From Chelydra serpentina (Eukaryota; Chordata; Testudines; Chelydridae): 64,000 bases of DNA. Positions 1 through 10,291 of the stretch are shown here, in pieces (position 1 is the first letter of the stretch; each line of letters starts with the position of its first letter). The stretch covers positions 4,366,001-4,430,000 of the forward strand of contig JBAIAC010000059.1 in the NCBI GenBank assembly GCA_037349315.1. Reading direction: 5' to 3'. Made by a program: the position numbers and the translations under genes. Under the pieces are notes generated by a model that saw only the letters and a list, made by a program, of their open reading frames with translations, was not told the DNA's origin and made no database searches.

Positions 1-2
1 AA

Positions 3-161
3 TCAAAGGAGGCTGTAAAAGGCTTGTTATGGAACCTAGCAGAAAAGGCAAAAAATGACAGAGGTCAGCTTCAGGTACACCGCTTCAAAGGCGTTAAAGT
101 AACAGTGGCTGAGCCAACAATTGGTGAGAGAATTGACCTAGCTGGCTCCATAAAGGCCTAG
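3..161 (+). other. Unidentified open reading fragment at the left edge
   Basis: A continuous frame runs from base 3 to a TAG at 159-161, giving 52 residues that include LLWNLAEKAK, VHRFKGVKVT and EPTIGERIDLAG. The composition is protein-like, but I do not recognise the family. The left end is cut by the window edge. A Harbinger-type MITE starts 27 bp after the stop. It does not resemble the KIAA1549L exons further right. It could be the tail of a retroposed gene, a transposon protein, or an exon of another gene. An open frame of this length by chance is possible but unlikely given the residue mix. Confidence 0.4.
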
Positions 162-187
162 GATGTTTTTACTCTTCCCAAGTCTAA

Positions 188-483
188 GGGTACGTCTATA
201 CTCACGCGTCCTGTCGGAGGAGTCCAGTCGATCTTCTGGGTTCGATTTATCGCGTCTTGTCTAGACGCGATAAATCGAACCAGGAAGTGCTCCCCCGTCG
301 ACGCTTGTAATCCTGCTCGACGAACGGAGTAGGCGGAGTCGACGGGGGAGCCTGCGCTCCGCGTGTGGACCCCGGCTAAGTACCTTTTCATTCGAACTAA
401 GATAGTTCGACTTCAGCTACGTTATTCACGTAGCTGAAGTTGCGTATCTTAGTTCGAATTGGGGGGTTAGTGTAGACCAGACC
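188..483. mobile_element. Harbinger-type MITE, copy 1 (TAA duplication)
   Basis: The ends read GGGTACGTCTATAC and GTGTAGACCAGACC and are flanked on both sides by TAA (185-187 and 484-486). The terminal repeats match those of the 5.1-kb Harbinger element at 47567-52701. The 296-bp body has no coding capacity. It consists of three successive hairpins: arms at 239-257/263-281, 289-302/338-351 and about 391-403/446-458. A close relative lies at 24209-24492. The open frame across it on the - strand is a by-product of the palindromes. Confidence 0.9.
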
Positions 484-503
484 TAAGACTGGGATTAAAA
501 GGA

Positions 504-2490
504 GACCTAACCCCTCAATGACCTTATAAAAAAAGAGGGGTTTGGCTTGGGGTGAGCTGAGAGGCTGGCCAGGATGTGGCAGTGAAAAGGCTGACAGACT
601 GAGTCACAGAGACAGGGAGGAGGCTTCAAGCAATGTAGACTGTTCCTCCCAGATCAGATGCTGAACGAGCCAAACCTGTCTGAGCTGCAGATAGAGAGAT
701 TAAATTTAGGTAAGTGAATATGCACATAGGTCTCTTTGTCTATTTTAAATCTATTTCTCCAAGCACTGTGTATCTTTGGGGCAAAATAAGTCATTCTTTG
801 TTCTGAGAAAGTGCTTCTGTGTATCACTGCAAACATGCTGTCAGAGGATCCCAATGAGGGTCCGACTCCAGTTGGACCTATTGAATTAATCATGCGTGAT
901 ACCCAAGCGGCTGTAACCTAGGTCCTGGTGTGAGAGTAGATGAAGTGTGGAATTCCACCTCAGGAGATGTAAAGGTCCAAGTCCTGACACCTGTGTGGGG
1001 TGCACTCAGAGAGACCCTGAGAAGGTACAGTGGTGCAGTTAGCCCAGTAACTGTGTCAGATGTATTTCTTACTTACTATACAATGTTTTACTCATTATTT
1101 GTGTCAAGCTGGATGGATATTGGAATTAATTAAGAATGCACCAAAACAGCATTTTAAAATTGTTTTCAATTAGTTAAATAAACCTAATTTAAATGCCAAA
1201 GTAAGTATATCAAAACATGCTTTGCATTTAAAACCAACCGATTTATTAAACAAAGAAAGCATTATCTGTAGTTAGTGAACTGATCAAATTGTTTCTAGTC
1301 ACAATGTCCTTCACGATTTTAGAACTAGTAGACTTTATCTTCTCATGCTTAGTTTTTAGTTAGATTGGAAGAGGAAAATAAATTTTCCTGCTTTTAACTC
1401 TAATCTGTTTCTTAATTTTGAATGAACTACTCATTGAATTGAGGCAGATAAATAAACTGAAATGAAGAAAATACACTTTCTGCACTTACAGCAGAGACTA
1501 ATACAACCAAAAGCTGGTTTAGCACATAAATGGCTCCCAGTGCTTAGCCAGTGACTTCCACCAGTTTGGTGGTCTAACTTTCTTTAAAATTTTAGCAGCA
1601 AACATATTGCTTTAATATTTTTTATTTAAATTAAATTTATTTTAATAGATGATACTCAGTTTAGGTCTCCACATAGGTTGTCATTATTTCAAATTGAATT
1701 CTAAATATTTTTATAGATAACAATTTATTTAATTTAAATTTACAAAATCAAAAATATTTTATTTAAAAGTCATCAATTTTTATCCACCCTGATCTAACCA
1801 TGTTATACTCATCAGCTTTCTTAAATGTTGCTTGCATGTTGACACTTCCTATTGGATTGTATAAATCATCAATATGTCAAGTAATGAGGATGACTGACAC
1901 AGCACAATACTTTTTGACATTGCACACACTTAAATAGGTTATTCGGTCAAAATCTGTAGTTAAATAAATGATAAAGGTTTTGTGAAAAATAAAAGGTATT
2001 TTCAGTATCTTTTACTTATGCAAACTTCTCTAAAGAGAAACATTTAGGTAGCAAACATAAGTCCAGCCTCCCCGGGTAATCAAAAGATTGAATGACAGAA
2101 GAAAAGCAGATCTGAGTTATGTGCTAATGAATAATAGATTTGGGTAAGGTTGTAGGTAACACAGCTCTGGAATATCAATAGTTGAAAACTTTCTGTAGGC
2201 ATACATGGATTCCTGTCATTAACTCAAAAATACAAGAATAAGGATTTTATGGTGCTGAATTTAAGCTATTTTTGGGCAGTGCGAGTCTTTAAAAAAGCTG
2301 TAAGTAGTGTAACTAATTCATTCATATTCCAAAAGGCCCTAATCTCAAACCCCATGTTTTATGTACATCAAGCATGCCTTTGCCATTCCTCTTCCTCTCA
2401 TGTTATAGTTGGCTATGGCTATGTAGTGGTAATTTACATAAAATTAGTTCTGCCTGAAGACCTCAAATGCAGCCTCTCTGATGTAACTGC
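504..2490. other. AT-rich non-coding stretch, presumed intron or upstream DNA
   Basis: No exon with supported splice sites was found. The part from about 540 to 1130 is less AT-rich and has the look of an old retroelement remnant, but I could not assign it. 1135-2230 is AT-rich with no recognisable repeat ends. Confidence 0.4.
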
Positions 2491-2499
2491 CGATGTTTT

Positions 2500-3215
2500 C
2501 AGACCAATAAATGTCTAATCCTTCTTTTTTAGAATCCACTTCTTGTGGCAATGAATTCCACAGATTAATTATTAGGTATATGTATGCCACCCCCAACCAT
2601 TCAAAAAAAATCAATCAGACTACCCCAAAATAATGAAATTGGCTTAAAAATCCTGAGATTGTTAATTGGTTTTTTTTTTCTAACTGCCTTCTATTTTTTT
2701 GAGCAATTAGGATCACTTGGATTACACTTTCTTGCTATTCTTGCCACAAAGAGGGCTAGAAACTTACTCTTTTTTTAAAATGAAAGCTGAGAATTCTTAC
2801 ATAATAACGTGTCTGCAGGAGCTGAAGATTTAATAAAACAATAAAATATTTAAAAATATTGCAAGATGTGATAAAATCATGAGCTGGCAATACATTGTCT
2901 TGCCTTGTTCTTGTATTGTGAGAAAAGGCACATAGGATCACCCAATCTACCTTCTCTATACCATTAACATTTTTTATTCCTTTATCATATCCCCTCTTAT
3001 CTTTTTGCTCTCTTAACTAAATAGTCCAAAATTTTCGACTTTGGCTTTTATGGAAGTCTTTCTTTCCTTATAACCATTTTTCATGGATTTCTTTGGACTG
3101 CTATGTTTGCTATCTGCTTCTTCTTAAAACTGGGTGACTGGAATTGAATTCAGTTTTTCAGGTGAGGGCATACCATTGATTTATATACTGGCACTGTAAT
3201 ATCTGCAGTAGTTGT
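2500..3215 (-). mobile_element. Old CR1 LINE fragment, split by a MITE
   Basis: Bases 2500-2590 (around TGGCAATGAATTCCACAG) and 2930-3215 (around TTTATCATATCCCCTCTTA) match, in reverse orientation, two neighbouring parts of the CR1 3' region as seen again at 6755-7330. The intervening 2600-2930 is a separate insertion. No reading frame survives. Confidence 0.6.
2600..2930. mobile_element. Non-autonomous repeat inserted in CR1 (copy 1)
   Basis: The segment around GAGGGCTAGAAACTTACTC and AAAATCATGAGCTGGCAA recurs in the same order at about 13660-13905 (GAGGGCTAGAACCTTAC, then GGAGCTGGGGCTTTA). Both copies are flanked by unrelated DNA, which marks an interspersed family without coding capacity. 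The exact termini are not clear. Confidence 0.6.
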
Positions 3216-3495
3216 CCATGGTGTTGTAGCTATGTTATGGATCACTTGATGATTACCGTGTTCTGTTCATTCCCTCTGGGGCACCTGGCATTGGCCACTG
3301 TCAGAAGACAGGATACTGGGCTAGATGGACCTTTGGTCTGATCCAGTATGGCCATTCTTATGTTCTTATTCCCAGGATATTAAAAAGATGACAAGGTGGG
3401 TGAGGTAATGTCTTTTATTGGACCAACTTCTGTTGGTGAAAAATAAGTTTTTGAGCTTAAACAGAGCTCTTCTTCAGGTCCTTCACAATTTAACA
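3216..3495 (+). repeat. Interspersed repeat with the 'TTTTATTGGACCAACTTCT' core (copy 1), interrupted
   Basis: The left part (3216-3238, GGTGTTGTAGCTATGTTA) and right part (3370-3485, containing TTTTATTGGACCAACTTCTG and GAGCTCTTCTTCAGG) together match the copies at 26950-27095 and 56400-56555. A short CR1 tail separates the two halves. No coding potential. Confidence 0.7.
3239..3369 (+). mobile_element. 5'-truncated CR1 3' end
   Basis: The sequence around CTGGGCTAGATGGACCTTTG and the terminal TTCTTATGTTCTTA are the CR1 3' end and its short tandem tail, as also seen at 43163-43377. Only about 130 bp are present, typical of 5' truncation. It sits inside the repeat at 3216-3495. Confidence 0.85.
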
Positions 3496-4219
3496 TTCTC
3501 ACACATTCCTTAAACAGTAAATAATACAAGCCAAGCATATATGATCAATTAATGCAACTAGATTTTAAAACTTGAGTAAATGTTCATCCTTCACAACAGT
3601 CCCCTCCAAAATCTGCCTGGTCATCCTAATATTAGTATTGAGTCAGGTTGTAGCATGAAGTTCTAGTAAGGAATCATTATTCTTATGGCATATTTTAGCA
3701 CTATTTTCAAGAAAGGATCAAAGACTCTAGAAGTGTAATGGCTTAACTACAGGGCTGTAGTTGGGCACCTGATTTATTTCAGCATTAGGTATTAATAGAT
3801 CTCTTGTGGGTTTCTAGTCACTGACACTTTTACGGGCTTGAGGAAATAGGTCAGGATTATACCTATTAATCTTGAAAGAGGGAGCACTGTGACCTCTGAA
3901 GCTTTATTAGCTGTGTGTATACACAAAATTCCTCCATATATGACAGTTACTATACTGGAATTTCCCTGTTTGTTCATCCTCTACATAAATAGAACAATCA
4001 GGGAGGAAATATATTTGTACAAATGATTTCTTGTGCAGTGTCACATTAACTGTAGGCAGTTAATATAGAAATCAGTCTTTTGATTTTTAGTGTTTGTGAG
4101 AATTGATTCTATGTTGTGATTTGTTTAATTCCAACGTGCATTGACTTTTTTTCTGAAAAATAAGCTATGGCAAAGCAAGGCTGGAATTTGGAACCTCTTA
4201 GAAAAACTGTAGGTTCCTG
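3496..4219. other. No feature recognised
   Basis: AT-rich DNA without supported splice sites, repeats or long palindromes; probably intronic to KIAA1549L if the gene extends leftward. Confidence 0.4.
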
Positions 4220-4640
4220 TTTTTTCACCGTTGCATTCTGTGCCTGTCTCCTGCACCCAACCCTGTTCCTGATTCCTGCTCTACTCCTGGCTCCTGCATC
4301 ACCCCTCCCTTCGCCCCTATACTGTGCTCCTGTTCCGTGCTGGATCCTTGCCTCTTCTCCAGTTCCTGCCCTTACATCTTGCCTCCAATCATCAGTTACC
4401 AGTCCTGGCCTCAGACTTCTGACCCTGAGTCTGGCTTGTCCCTTGGCTCTGGCATTTGGTATCTGACCTCGCTCTGACCCTCAGCTTCAACTCCTGGTTC
4501 TGACTCAGGTTTGACCCCTGGCTCTGGTAATTGGCAGTTGACTCTGGTGCTGACCCTTGGCATTGTTCTCTAAACTAGACACTTGCTTTCACCCACTAGA
4601 CCTGACTCGTGCTCTAATAGGCCCGACCAATTACATCCTG
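4220..4640. repeat. Degenerate short-unit tandem repeat, pyrimidine-rich
   Basis: A run of diverged copies of a unit of about 15 bp resembling CTGACCCTTGGCTCTGG fills this interval, starting from a CTCCTGC-rich part. The 99-codon open frame at 4167-4466 is a product of this repetition and is not regarded as a gene. Confidence 0.6.
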
Positions 4641-5476
4641 GTCCATAACACCATGGATGGATTTTTAAAAAACCACCACACCTCTATAAATGTATACACA
4701 TCCTTTCGCAAAGGCTACTCTATAGATTTGGAATAGAACTAGAGAAGATCATTTTTTTCCACTCACCACTGACACCCATTGCAAATAATCCAGATCTTAT
4801 CCCAAATCACAAACCAGAGTTTTAAAGACTGGGAGAGCCAAGGAATGCACATGATTGGCCAGCTATTCACACACACACATATTTTAAAATATTTTTGGCA
4901 CATCCTAAGTTTTTATGGTTGCATAGCCAAGCACTCAACACTAATTTTAGAAAACCACTTCTCAAGAATGAACAAGAGGACTTAGTACATGGAGCTGAGG
5001 GTCCCTTCGCAAGTGATCATGTATGGTTTTTGTACCATTTGTGGGTTTAGTTTCTCTTTTGATACACATTGGACTCATTAATACTAAGAATTAAAGGGAC
5101 ATTGTCAACTTGAACTCTAATTTTTAAAAATTAGTTAACTAATTTCACCTGCCTCTGAGTCACCCTGGTAGTTTTCTTGACGTTACAATTATATTTACCT
5201 ATTTTTAAAAAAAGATTTTCTCCTTCATGTGTGGTTTGTTGAAGACCCACACAAACAAAGGAAACTGACTAACCATAAAGAGAGAAAATTATGTCCCATA
5301 AATGCACAAAGTAAATGAAAAGAGAAAGATGAAAATAGCAATATTTCTCTCTAATCTCTTAGGTGTTCCTTATTACATTAGAAGGAAAAAACATTCCAAT
5401 GGGTGTGTGATTTTTAAAGTTAACGATGTCCCTTTAAATCTGAAAGAGAGGAAGAATTAAAACTTTCGCAATAGTT

Positions 5477-5500
5477 ACACACACACACACACACACACAC
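5477..5500. repeat. (AC)n microsatellite
   Basis: Twelve uninterrupted AC units, followed by ATAG and a further short AC run. A smaller AC tract is at about 4868-4880. Confidence 0.95.
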
Positions 5501-5787
5501 ATAGACACACATTTTAAAATAAAGTTTTTATGGTTGCAAAGTCAAGCACTCAAAAGTTAGGACATGCCAGAAATAGGGCCTCTTGTCATGTGCATTATGA
5601 TAGTCTTTAGTTATATGGTCATACTGTTTTTTCCATAAGACCCTCCCCTCCCCCCACAGACTGGACATGCTCTGGGGATGAATCAGAACTGTTAGTGAAG
5701 GAGACTGTTTGTTTCTTGGACCCCTGCCTCATTTGTTGCAGAAGCTGGAATGTTGTAGAGAATGAGGCAGAGAATTGCAGGAAGAGA

Positions 5788-5995
5788 AAGGATGGTCTCA
5801 TGGTTAAGGCAGTTGAAAACTGTCCTAGAGAACTGAATTCTATCCCTGCTTTTGCCAGAGTCCCTGTATCATGCTGGGCATATCACTTAAACCAAACTTT
5901 TTACAGGTGGTCACTAATTATGTGTTCCTTATTTTTTCGGTTGCCTGACTTGAGACCCTGGGTCTGATATGCAGAAATTCTGCACTCACAGCTGC
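5788..5995 (+). repeat. MIR-like ancient SINE
   Basis: The order of motifs fits the tRNA-derived MIR/CORE-SINE layout: GGTCTCATGGTTAAGGCAG, then a 'GAATTCTATCCCTGCT' segment, then 'GCATATCACTTAAACC', then 'GGTCTGATATG'. It is strongly diverged and adjoins the intron just upstream of the first KIAA1549L exon. Confidence 0.45.
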
Positions 5996-6175
5996 AACTG
6001 ACTTTAAAAATGTAATATATGAAGATGTAAATGGTCTCATGAATTATACCATTTTGTGCCTGGGCATGAGAAACTTCTCCAACACAGATACACCAGAAAA
6101 CATGTAAAAAAGTAACACAGACCACTGTTCTTATAAGATTGTGTGTATATAAAATGCTTTTATTTTATCCAACAG

Positions 6176-6523
6176 ACTGAACCTGAAATGATAGAAGAAA
6201 CAAATGTTGACCGTGTGAATGAACCTCGAAGTTATACCAGATCCCGTCAGGCTAAAGGCCATTCTGAGACATCAACTTTAAGTTCTCAGCCTTCCATTGA
6301 TGAAGTTAGACAACAGATGCATATGCTATTGGAAGAGGCATTTAGTCTGGCATCGGCAGGCCATGGAGGGCAGAACAGACAAGATGCTCACAGTTCAGCA
6401 CAACACTTACCATACTCTGAAGTTGTGACCAGTGCTCCTGGTACCATGACCCGACCCAGAGGGGGAGTACAATGGGTGCCAACATATAGACCAGAAATGT
6501 ATCAGTACAGCTTACCAAGACCA
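6176..6523 (+). CDS. KIAA1549L: KIAA1549L, internal coding exon 1 of 5 seen here
   Basis: This exon has a clean acceptor (TTTTATCCAACAG before 6176) and donor (CCA then GTAAGT at 6524) and stays open for 116 codons in phase 0. The residues include DEVRQQMHMLLEEAFSLAS and GGVQWVPTYRPEMYQYSLP, which I recognise as the conserved cytoplasmic C-terminal part of the KIAA1549/KIAA1549L (UPF0606) family. These are large single-gene membrane proteins of poorly known function. The two paralogues are similar here. I choose KIAA1549L because the next gene to the right is C11orf91, its human neighbour on 11p13. Upstream exons, including the membrane segments, lie outside the window or were not found in 1-6175. 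The five exons join into 342 in-frame residues without a break. Confidence 0.92.
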
Positions 6524-6754
6524 GTAAGTTAAAATATTACTTACTATACTGTACTTTCATGGGGATACTCGTGTTCTGGGCTATGTTTTTAAAAGCTAGT
6601 GCCCCATGTACATGTGCATGAAACACCTATGCATCTGTACTTCTGGTAAGTATATGCACATTTGTAGGTGTGTGCATGCACGCATACTTAAAAGAAGACT
6701 CCTAATTTCCAGTTTTAATAATGGGCTCCTCATCTGGGCTGTTTACATAATAGT

Positions 6755-7330
6755 GTGAAGTAGTACTTCCTTACATTTGTTTTAAACCTGCGTTGGGTGA
6801 CCCCTGCTTCTTATGTAAAGAGGTAAAATAACACTTCCCTAGTCACTTTCTCCACACCATTCGTGATTTTATAGACCTTTATCATATCCCCTCCATCTCT
6901 TTTATAAACGGAACAGTTCAGTCTTTTTAATCTCTCCTTTTATGGAAGACGTTCCATACCCCTAATCATTTTTGTTGCTCTTCTCTGTACCTTTTCCAAT
7001 TCTAATCATAATTTTTTTGAGATGGGGGGGAGGGGCGGGGCGTGACTGCATGCAGTATTCATGGGTGTACCATGACTGTATACAGTGGCATTATGACATT
7101 TTTTGTCTTATCTATCCTTTCCTAATGGTTCCTAATGTTCTGTTAGCTTTATTTTTGACTGCTGCTGCACACTGAGTGCATGTTTTCTGAGAACTATCCA
7201 TGATGACTCCAAGATCTCTTTGCATGGTAACAGCTAATTTAGACCCCATCATTTTGTATGTATAGTTGGGATTGTGTTTTCCGATGTGCATTACTTTGCA
7301 TTTATCAACACTGAATTTCATCCCACACAT
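6755..7330 (-). mobile_element. CR1 LINE fragment, reverse orientation
   Basis: Read on the - strand, 7330-7112 encodes a recognisable piece of the CR1 reverse transcriptase C-terminal region (MKFSVDKCKVMHIGKHN, then QRDLGVIMDSSQKT). The part down to 6755 is the following 3' region (TTTATCATATCCCCTCCATC on +). It is 5' truncated, broken at a G-rich stretch near 7020-7040, and lies in the first KIAA1549L intron seen here. Confidence 0.85.
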
Positions 7331-7515
7331 TCAACACGAGTAAGTATGTGGCTTCTTGTTTTTTAAAATGGTGGTTCTCAACATTATGGGGGCACCTGTA
7401 GCAGTTTATCAGACCAAGGCCTCATTTACCTGCTTTTTTAAAATTCATTGTTCACACACTAGCACATCAGTTAATGACTAGGAAAGTCATATTTGGAGAA
7501 GCTCATGTTCATAGA

Positions 7516-7992
7516 CAGGGACGGCTCCAGGCACCAACAGAACAAGCTGGTGCTTGGGGTAGCAAACTATTAGGGGCGGCACAGGCAGCGGCCGCCCCGC
7601 CCCCCCACCCCAGGAGCCAGTAACGCAGCCCTGCCCCGGCTAAGCGGGGAGCAGGGTTGCGCCACGCCGCTCTCCCGCAGCAGCGGCCACCCTTCCCTGG
7701 TTGCCCTGCCCCGGCTGGCTGAGTGGGGAGCAGGGGTCCCCCGGCAGCGGCCACCCCCGCCCGAGGGAAGCCGCCCCTGGCTGCCCTGCCCCGCCGCAGC
7801 TGGGATAGGGAGCCGGCGGAGCGGGGTCCTGCGGCACCGCTCTCCCGCGGCAGCGGCCACCCCCCCCCTCAGGGGGAAGCTGCCCCTGGCTGCCCTGCTC
7901 CTCTGCATGTGTAAAAGCCAACAAAAAAGTGTGTGGGGGGGCAGTCAAACATTTTTTTGCTTGGGGCGGCAAAAAACCTAGAGCCAGCCCTG
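7516..7992. mobile_element. hAT-type non-autonomous element with 8-bp duplication
   Basis: The ends begin CAGGGACGGCTCCAGG and finish TAGAGCCAGCCCTG, flanked by the identical 8-mer TTCATAGA (7508-7515 and 7993-8000). The 477-bp body is very GC-rich and produces open frames on both strands that are not genes. The same family occurs complete at 36065-36382 and as a right half at 47092-47302. The exact duplication suggests a fairly recent insertion. Confidence 0.9.
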
Positions 7993-8000
7993 TTCATAGA

Positions 8001-8339
8001 TGGTTAGAGAATACACAGCTGAACAGGGAGTCAACAACACTTGATTGCCCTTTATTAGCCTCTGCTGGGAGCACAGTCTCTGGTAACACATCCAGGAATC
8101 CTAGTTCAATATGGAGGTTAAAGCAACAGTGAAGGCACCTCACTGTTTCTGATCAAAATTTTGCTAGTGAACACCATGGGCTTTATAGTTCAATATAGAT
8201 ATAGACAAATATGTCACAAGGGCAAGAGTCTCTATTTTATCTTTGTGACTCATTTTTGGAATTGGCATGATAAAGGAAAATAGATGCAATCAGCTAAGAC
8301 ATAAAAGTAAGATTAAGAAACAAAAACATATAATCAGGA
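8001..8339. other. No feature recognised
   Basis: Intronic DNA between the hAT element and a CR1 remnant, without supported features. Confidence 0.4.
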
Positions 8340-8525
8340 CTTCCCTGAATAAATTCCTGCTTGAACTAGCGTATCTCTTAGACAAACATCCAATATTAAT
8401 CTATGAATTGCCAGTGATGGGGAATCCACCACAACCCTTTAAATTGTTCCAGTGGTTAACATTGTTAAAAAGTTCCACCTTATTTCCAGTCTGAATTAGT
8501 TTAGACTGAATACCAAAGTGAGTGC
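8340..8525 (-). mobile_element. CR1 LINE remnant, reverse orientation
   Basis: GATGGGGAATCCACCACAAC followed by AATTGTTCCAGTGGTTAAC and CCTTATTTCCAGTCTGAAT is the reverse-oriented CR1 pattern common in turtle DNA. No reading frame is left. Confidence 0.6.
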
Positions 8526-9270
8526 CATGGACATTTCTACTCAGAGACCCGAACAGTAGATTAGAGGGAGAATGCAAGACATACTCGTTTTTAATGCTAT
8601 TATACTTACAATTGTCTGCATCAGAAATCAGTTTTTCACAAGGTATCTGCGATACCACATTTTTGCAGATATTTAAAACAGAAAATAAGTGTGTGGGACC
8701 AAAAAGATTAAGTTTTTATTGATAATCACTATAGGGTGCTGCTGACTGAAGACATTTGGACTTCAGCCTCTGGTTTTACCACAATTCATAGGTTTGAGGA
8801 GATTAGACAGTCTCTTAATACCTTGTCATGTTGTAACATTTTAGTTGTGGTTCAGTTGCATTAACTGTAATCCTATGCATTGCTCTAAGTTGTGTTCAGT
8901 ACCTAGACTTGTCTGGGAAAGTAAATCAGGGAGTGTCTGAGAAGAGGTTCGATCTACTGCTTAGCAGAATTATACACAATCATTTGTATTTCCAAGCAGA
9001 TTAGATGAAGTTCTGACAAATAATATTTGTAGCAACAGTATGGATAAAGGTGATATGTCATTCTTTAGACCATGAGCTGATGGCCATGAGGGTCAGGAAG
9101 ATGTTTCTTTTGACATACAGTAAGCATTGCACAGTCTCTAGATGTACTAGAGATGAAATCCAGCCTTGCTGGAGGCAGGATGCTAGATTTCATGACCCAA
9201 CGGTCTGATCCTAGGTTTCTCTGAATTACCTTGCTTTGTGGATTTATCGGGGACTTTCATTGCTTTAGAG

Positions 9271-9599
9271 CAGGCATCGGCAACCTTCGGCACGCAGCTC
9301 ACCAGGGTAAGCCCCCTGACAGGCCGATTTGTTCACTTGCCGCATCCGCCGGTTCGGCCGCTCGCCGCTCCCACTGGCTGCGGTTCGCCGTCCCAGACCA
9401 ATGGGGGCTGCGGGAAGCAGAGCGGGCCGGGGATGTGCTGGCCACCGCTTCCCGCAGCCCCCATTGGCCAGGGACGGCGAACCGCGGCCAGCGGGAGCTG
9501 CGATCAGCCGAACAGGCGGACACGGCAAGTAAACAAACCGGCTCGGCCTGTCAGGGGGCTTACCCTGGCGAGCTGCATGCCGAAGGTTGCCGATGCCTG
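9271..9599. mobile_element. Palindromic hAT-type MITE with 8-bp duplication
   Basis: The left end CAGGCATCGGCAACCTTCGG and the right end CCGAAGGTTGCCGATGCCTG are perfect inverted repeats. The inversion continues inward (GCCCCCTGACAGG / CCTGTCAGGGGGC), so most of the 329 bp can fold on itself. Both flanks carry CTTTAGAG (9263-9270 and 9600-9607). Overlapping open frames on both strands are due to the palindrome. It lies within a KIAA1549L intron. Confidence 0.93.
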
Positions 9600-9607
9600 C
9601 TTTAGAG

Positions 9608-10193
9608 TGTTGTGGTTTAAGAACCTTGGTTTTCTTTCCTAGGAGAAAATGGAAAAAAAAATCCTCTGAAAGGCCAGAAAAAAGAAGTTGAAATATCAAG
9701 TAATTGCTTGCAGGCAGTTTCATTTCAGTATATGTTGCTTCGAGGATGCTTCCAGATATACTGACTTTAAAACACTTAACTTTCAGAGGGGTAAAAAGTA
9801 CTGTGATCTCTCTCTCTGGGGATTTTCAGGAAGAGATGAATCTTCCAAAATTGTGAAGGATCTACTTCTCAGCTTGGGTTATGATGTCTGAGGCGTTATT
9901 TTCTTATTTCTTCTTTTTTAATTACTCAGCTGTAGCTCTGTGATACCATGTGTGTGTATGCTTTCTGCATTATTCTGAAATCACTCAGCCTGTTGTAAAA
10001 TCTGAAAAAAATACCTACTACTATAGGCACCACCAAAAGTTAACTTCCTAGCAGCCAGCGATTATAGAACTGTACATATAATTTTAAGAGCTGTTGGAAT
10101 AAATTTAAACAAATCTCTTCACTTTTTAGGTTCTCATGTTGTTTTTTAAAGTACATTTATGTTTTAGAAAATATTCATTTTTCTCTTTCACAG
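9608..10193. other. Intron of KIAA1549L, no further feature
   Basis: Between the palindromic MITE and the next exon. It ends in a pyrimidine-rich tract (TTTTTCTCTTTCACAG) serving as the acceptor. Confidence 0.6.
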
Positions 10194-10291
10194 GCGTACA
10201 GGTTTTCTCAGCTTCCTGAAATGGTAATGGGCTCTCCTCCACCCCCGGTTCCTCCCAGAACAGGCCCTGTGGCTGTGGCATCTCTCAGGAG
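10194..10291 (+). CDS. KIAA1549L: KIAA1549L, coding exon 2 of 5 seen here
   Basis: The acceptor TTTCACAG precedes 10194 and the donor GTAATT follows 10291. It enters in phase 0 from the previous exon and leaves with two bases of a codon. It encodes AYRFSQLPEMVMGSPPPPVP and PRTGPVAVASLR. The proline run (PPPPVPPR) is a possible SH3/WW-type binding segment in the cytoplasmic tail; that role is inferred only from composition. Confidence 0.92.

Noticed and set aside
5477..5510. Array of short repeats as a possible CRISPR
   Set aside because: Simple AC microsatellite; no spacers, and the genome is vertebrate.
7112..7330. 72-codon frame on - as a possible host gene
   Set aside because: Residues match the CR1 reverse transcriptase C-terminal region.
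7509..7972. Arginine/alanine-rich frames on -
   Set aside because: GC-rich body of a hAT element, not a gene.
9231..9723. Overlapping frames of 124, 134 and 152 codons on both strands
   Set aside because: All cover the palindromic hAT MITE, which gives similar peptides on both strands.
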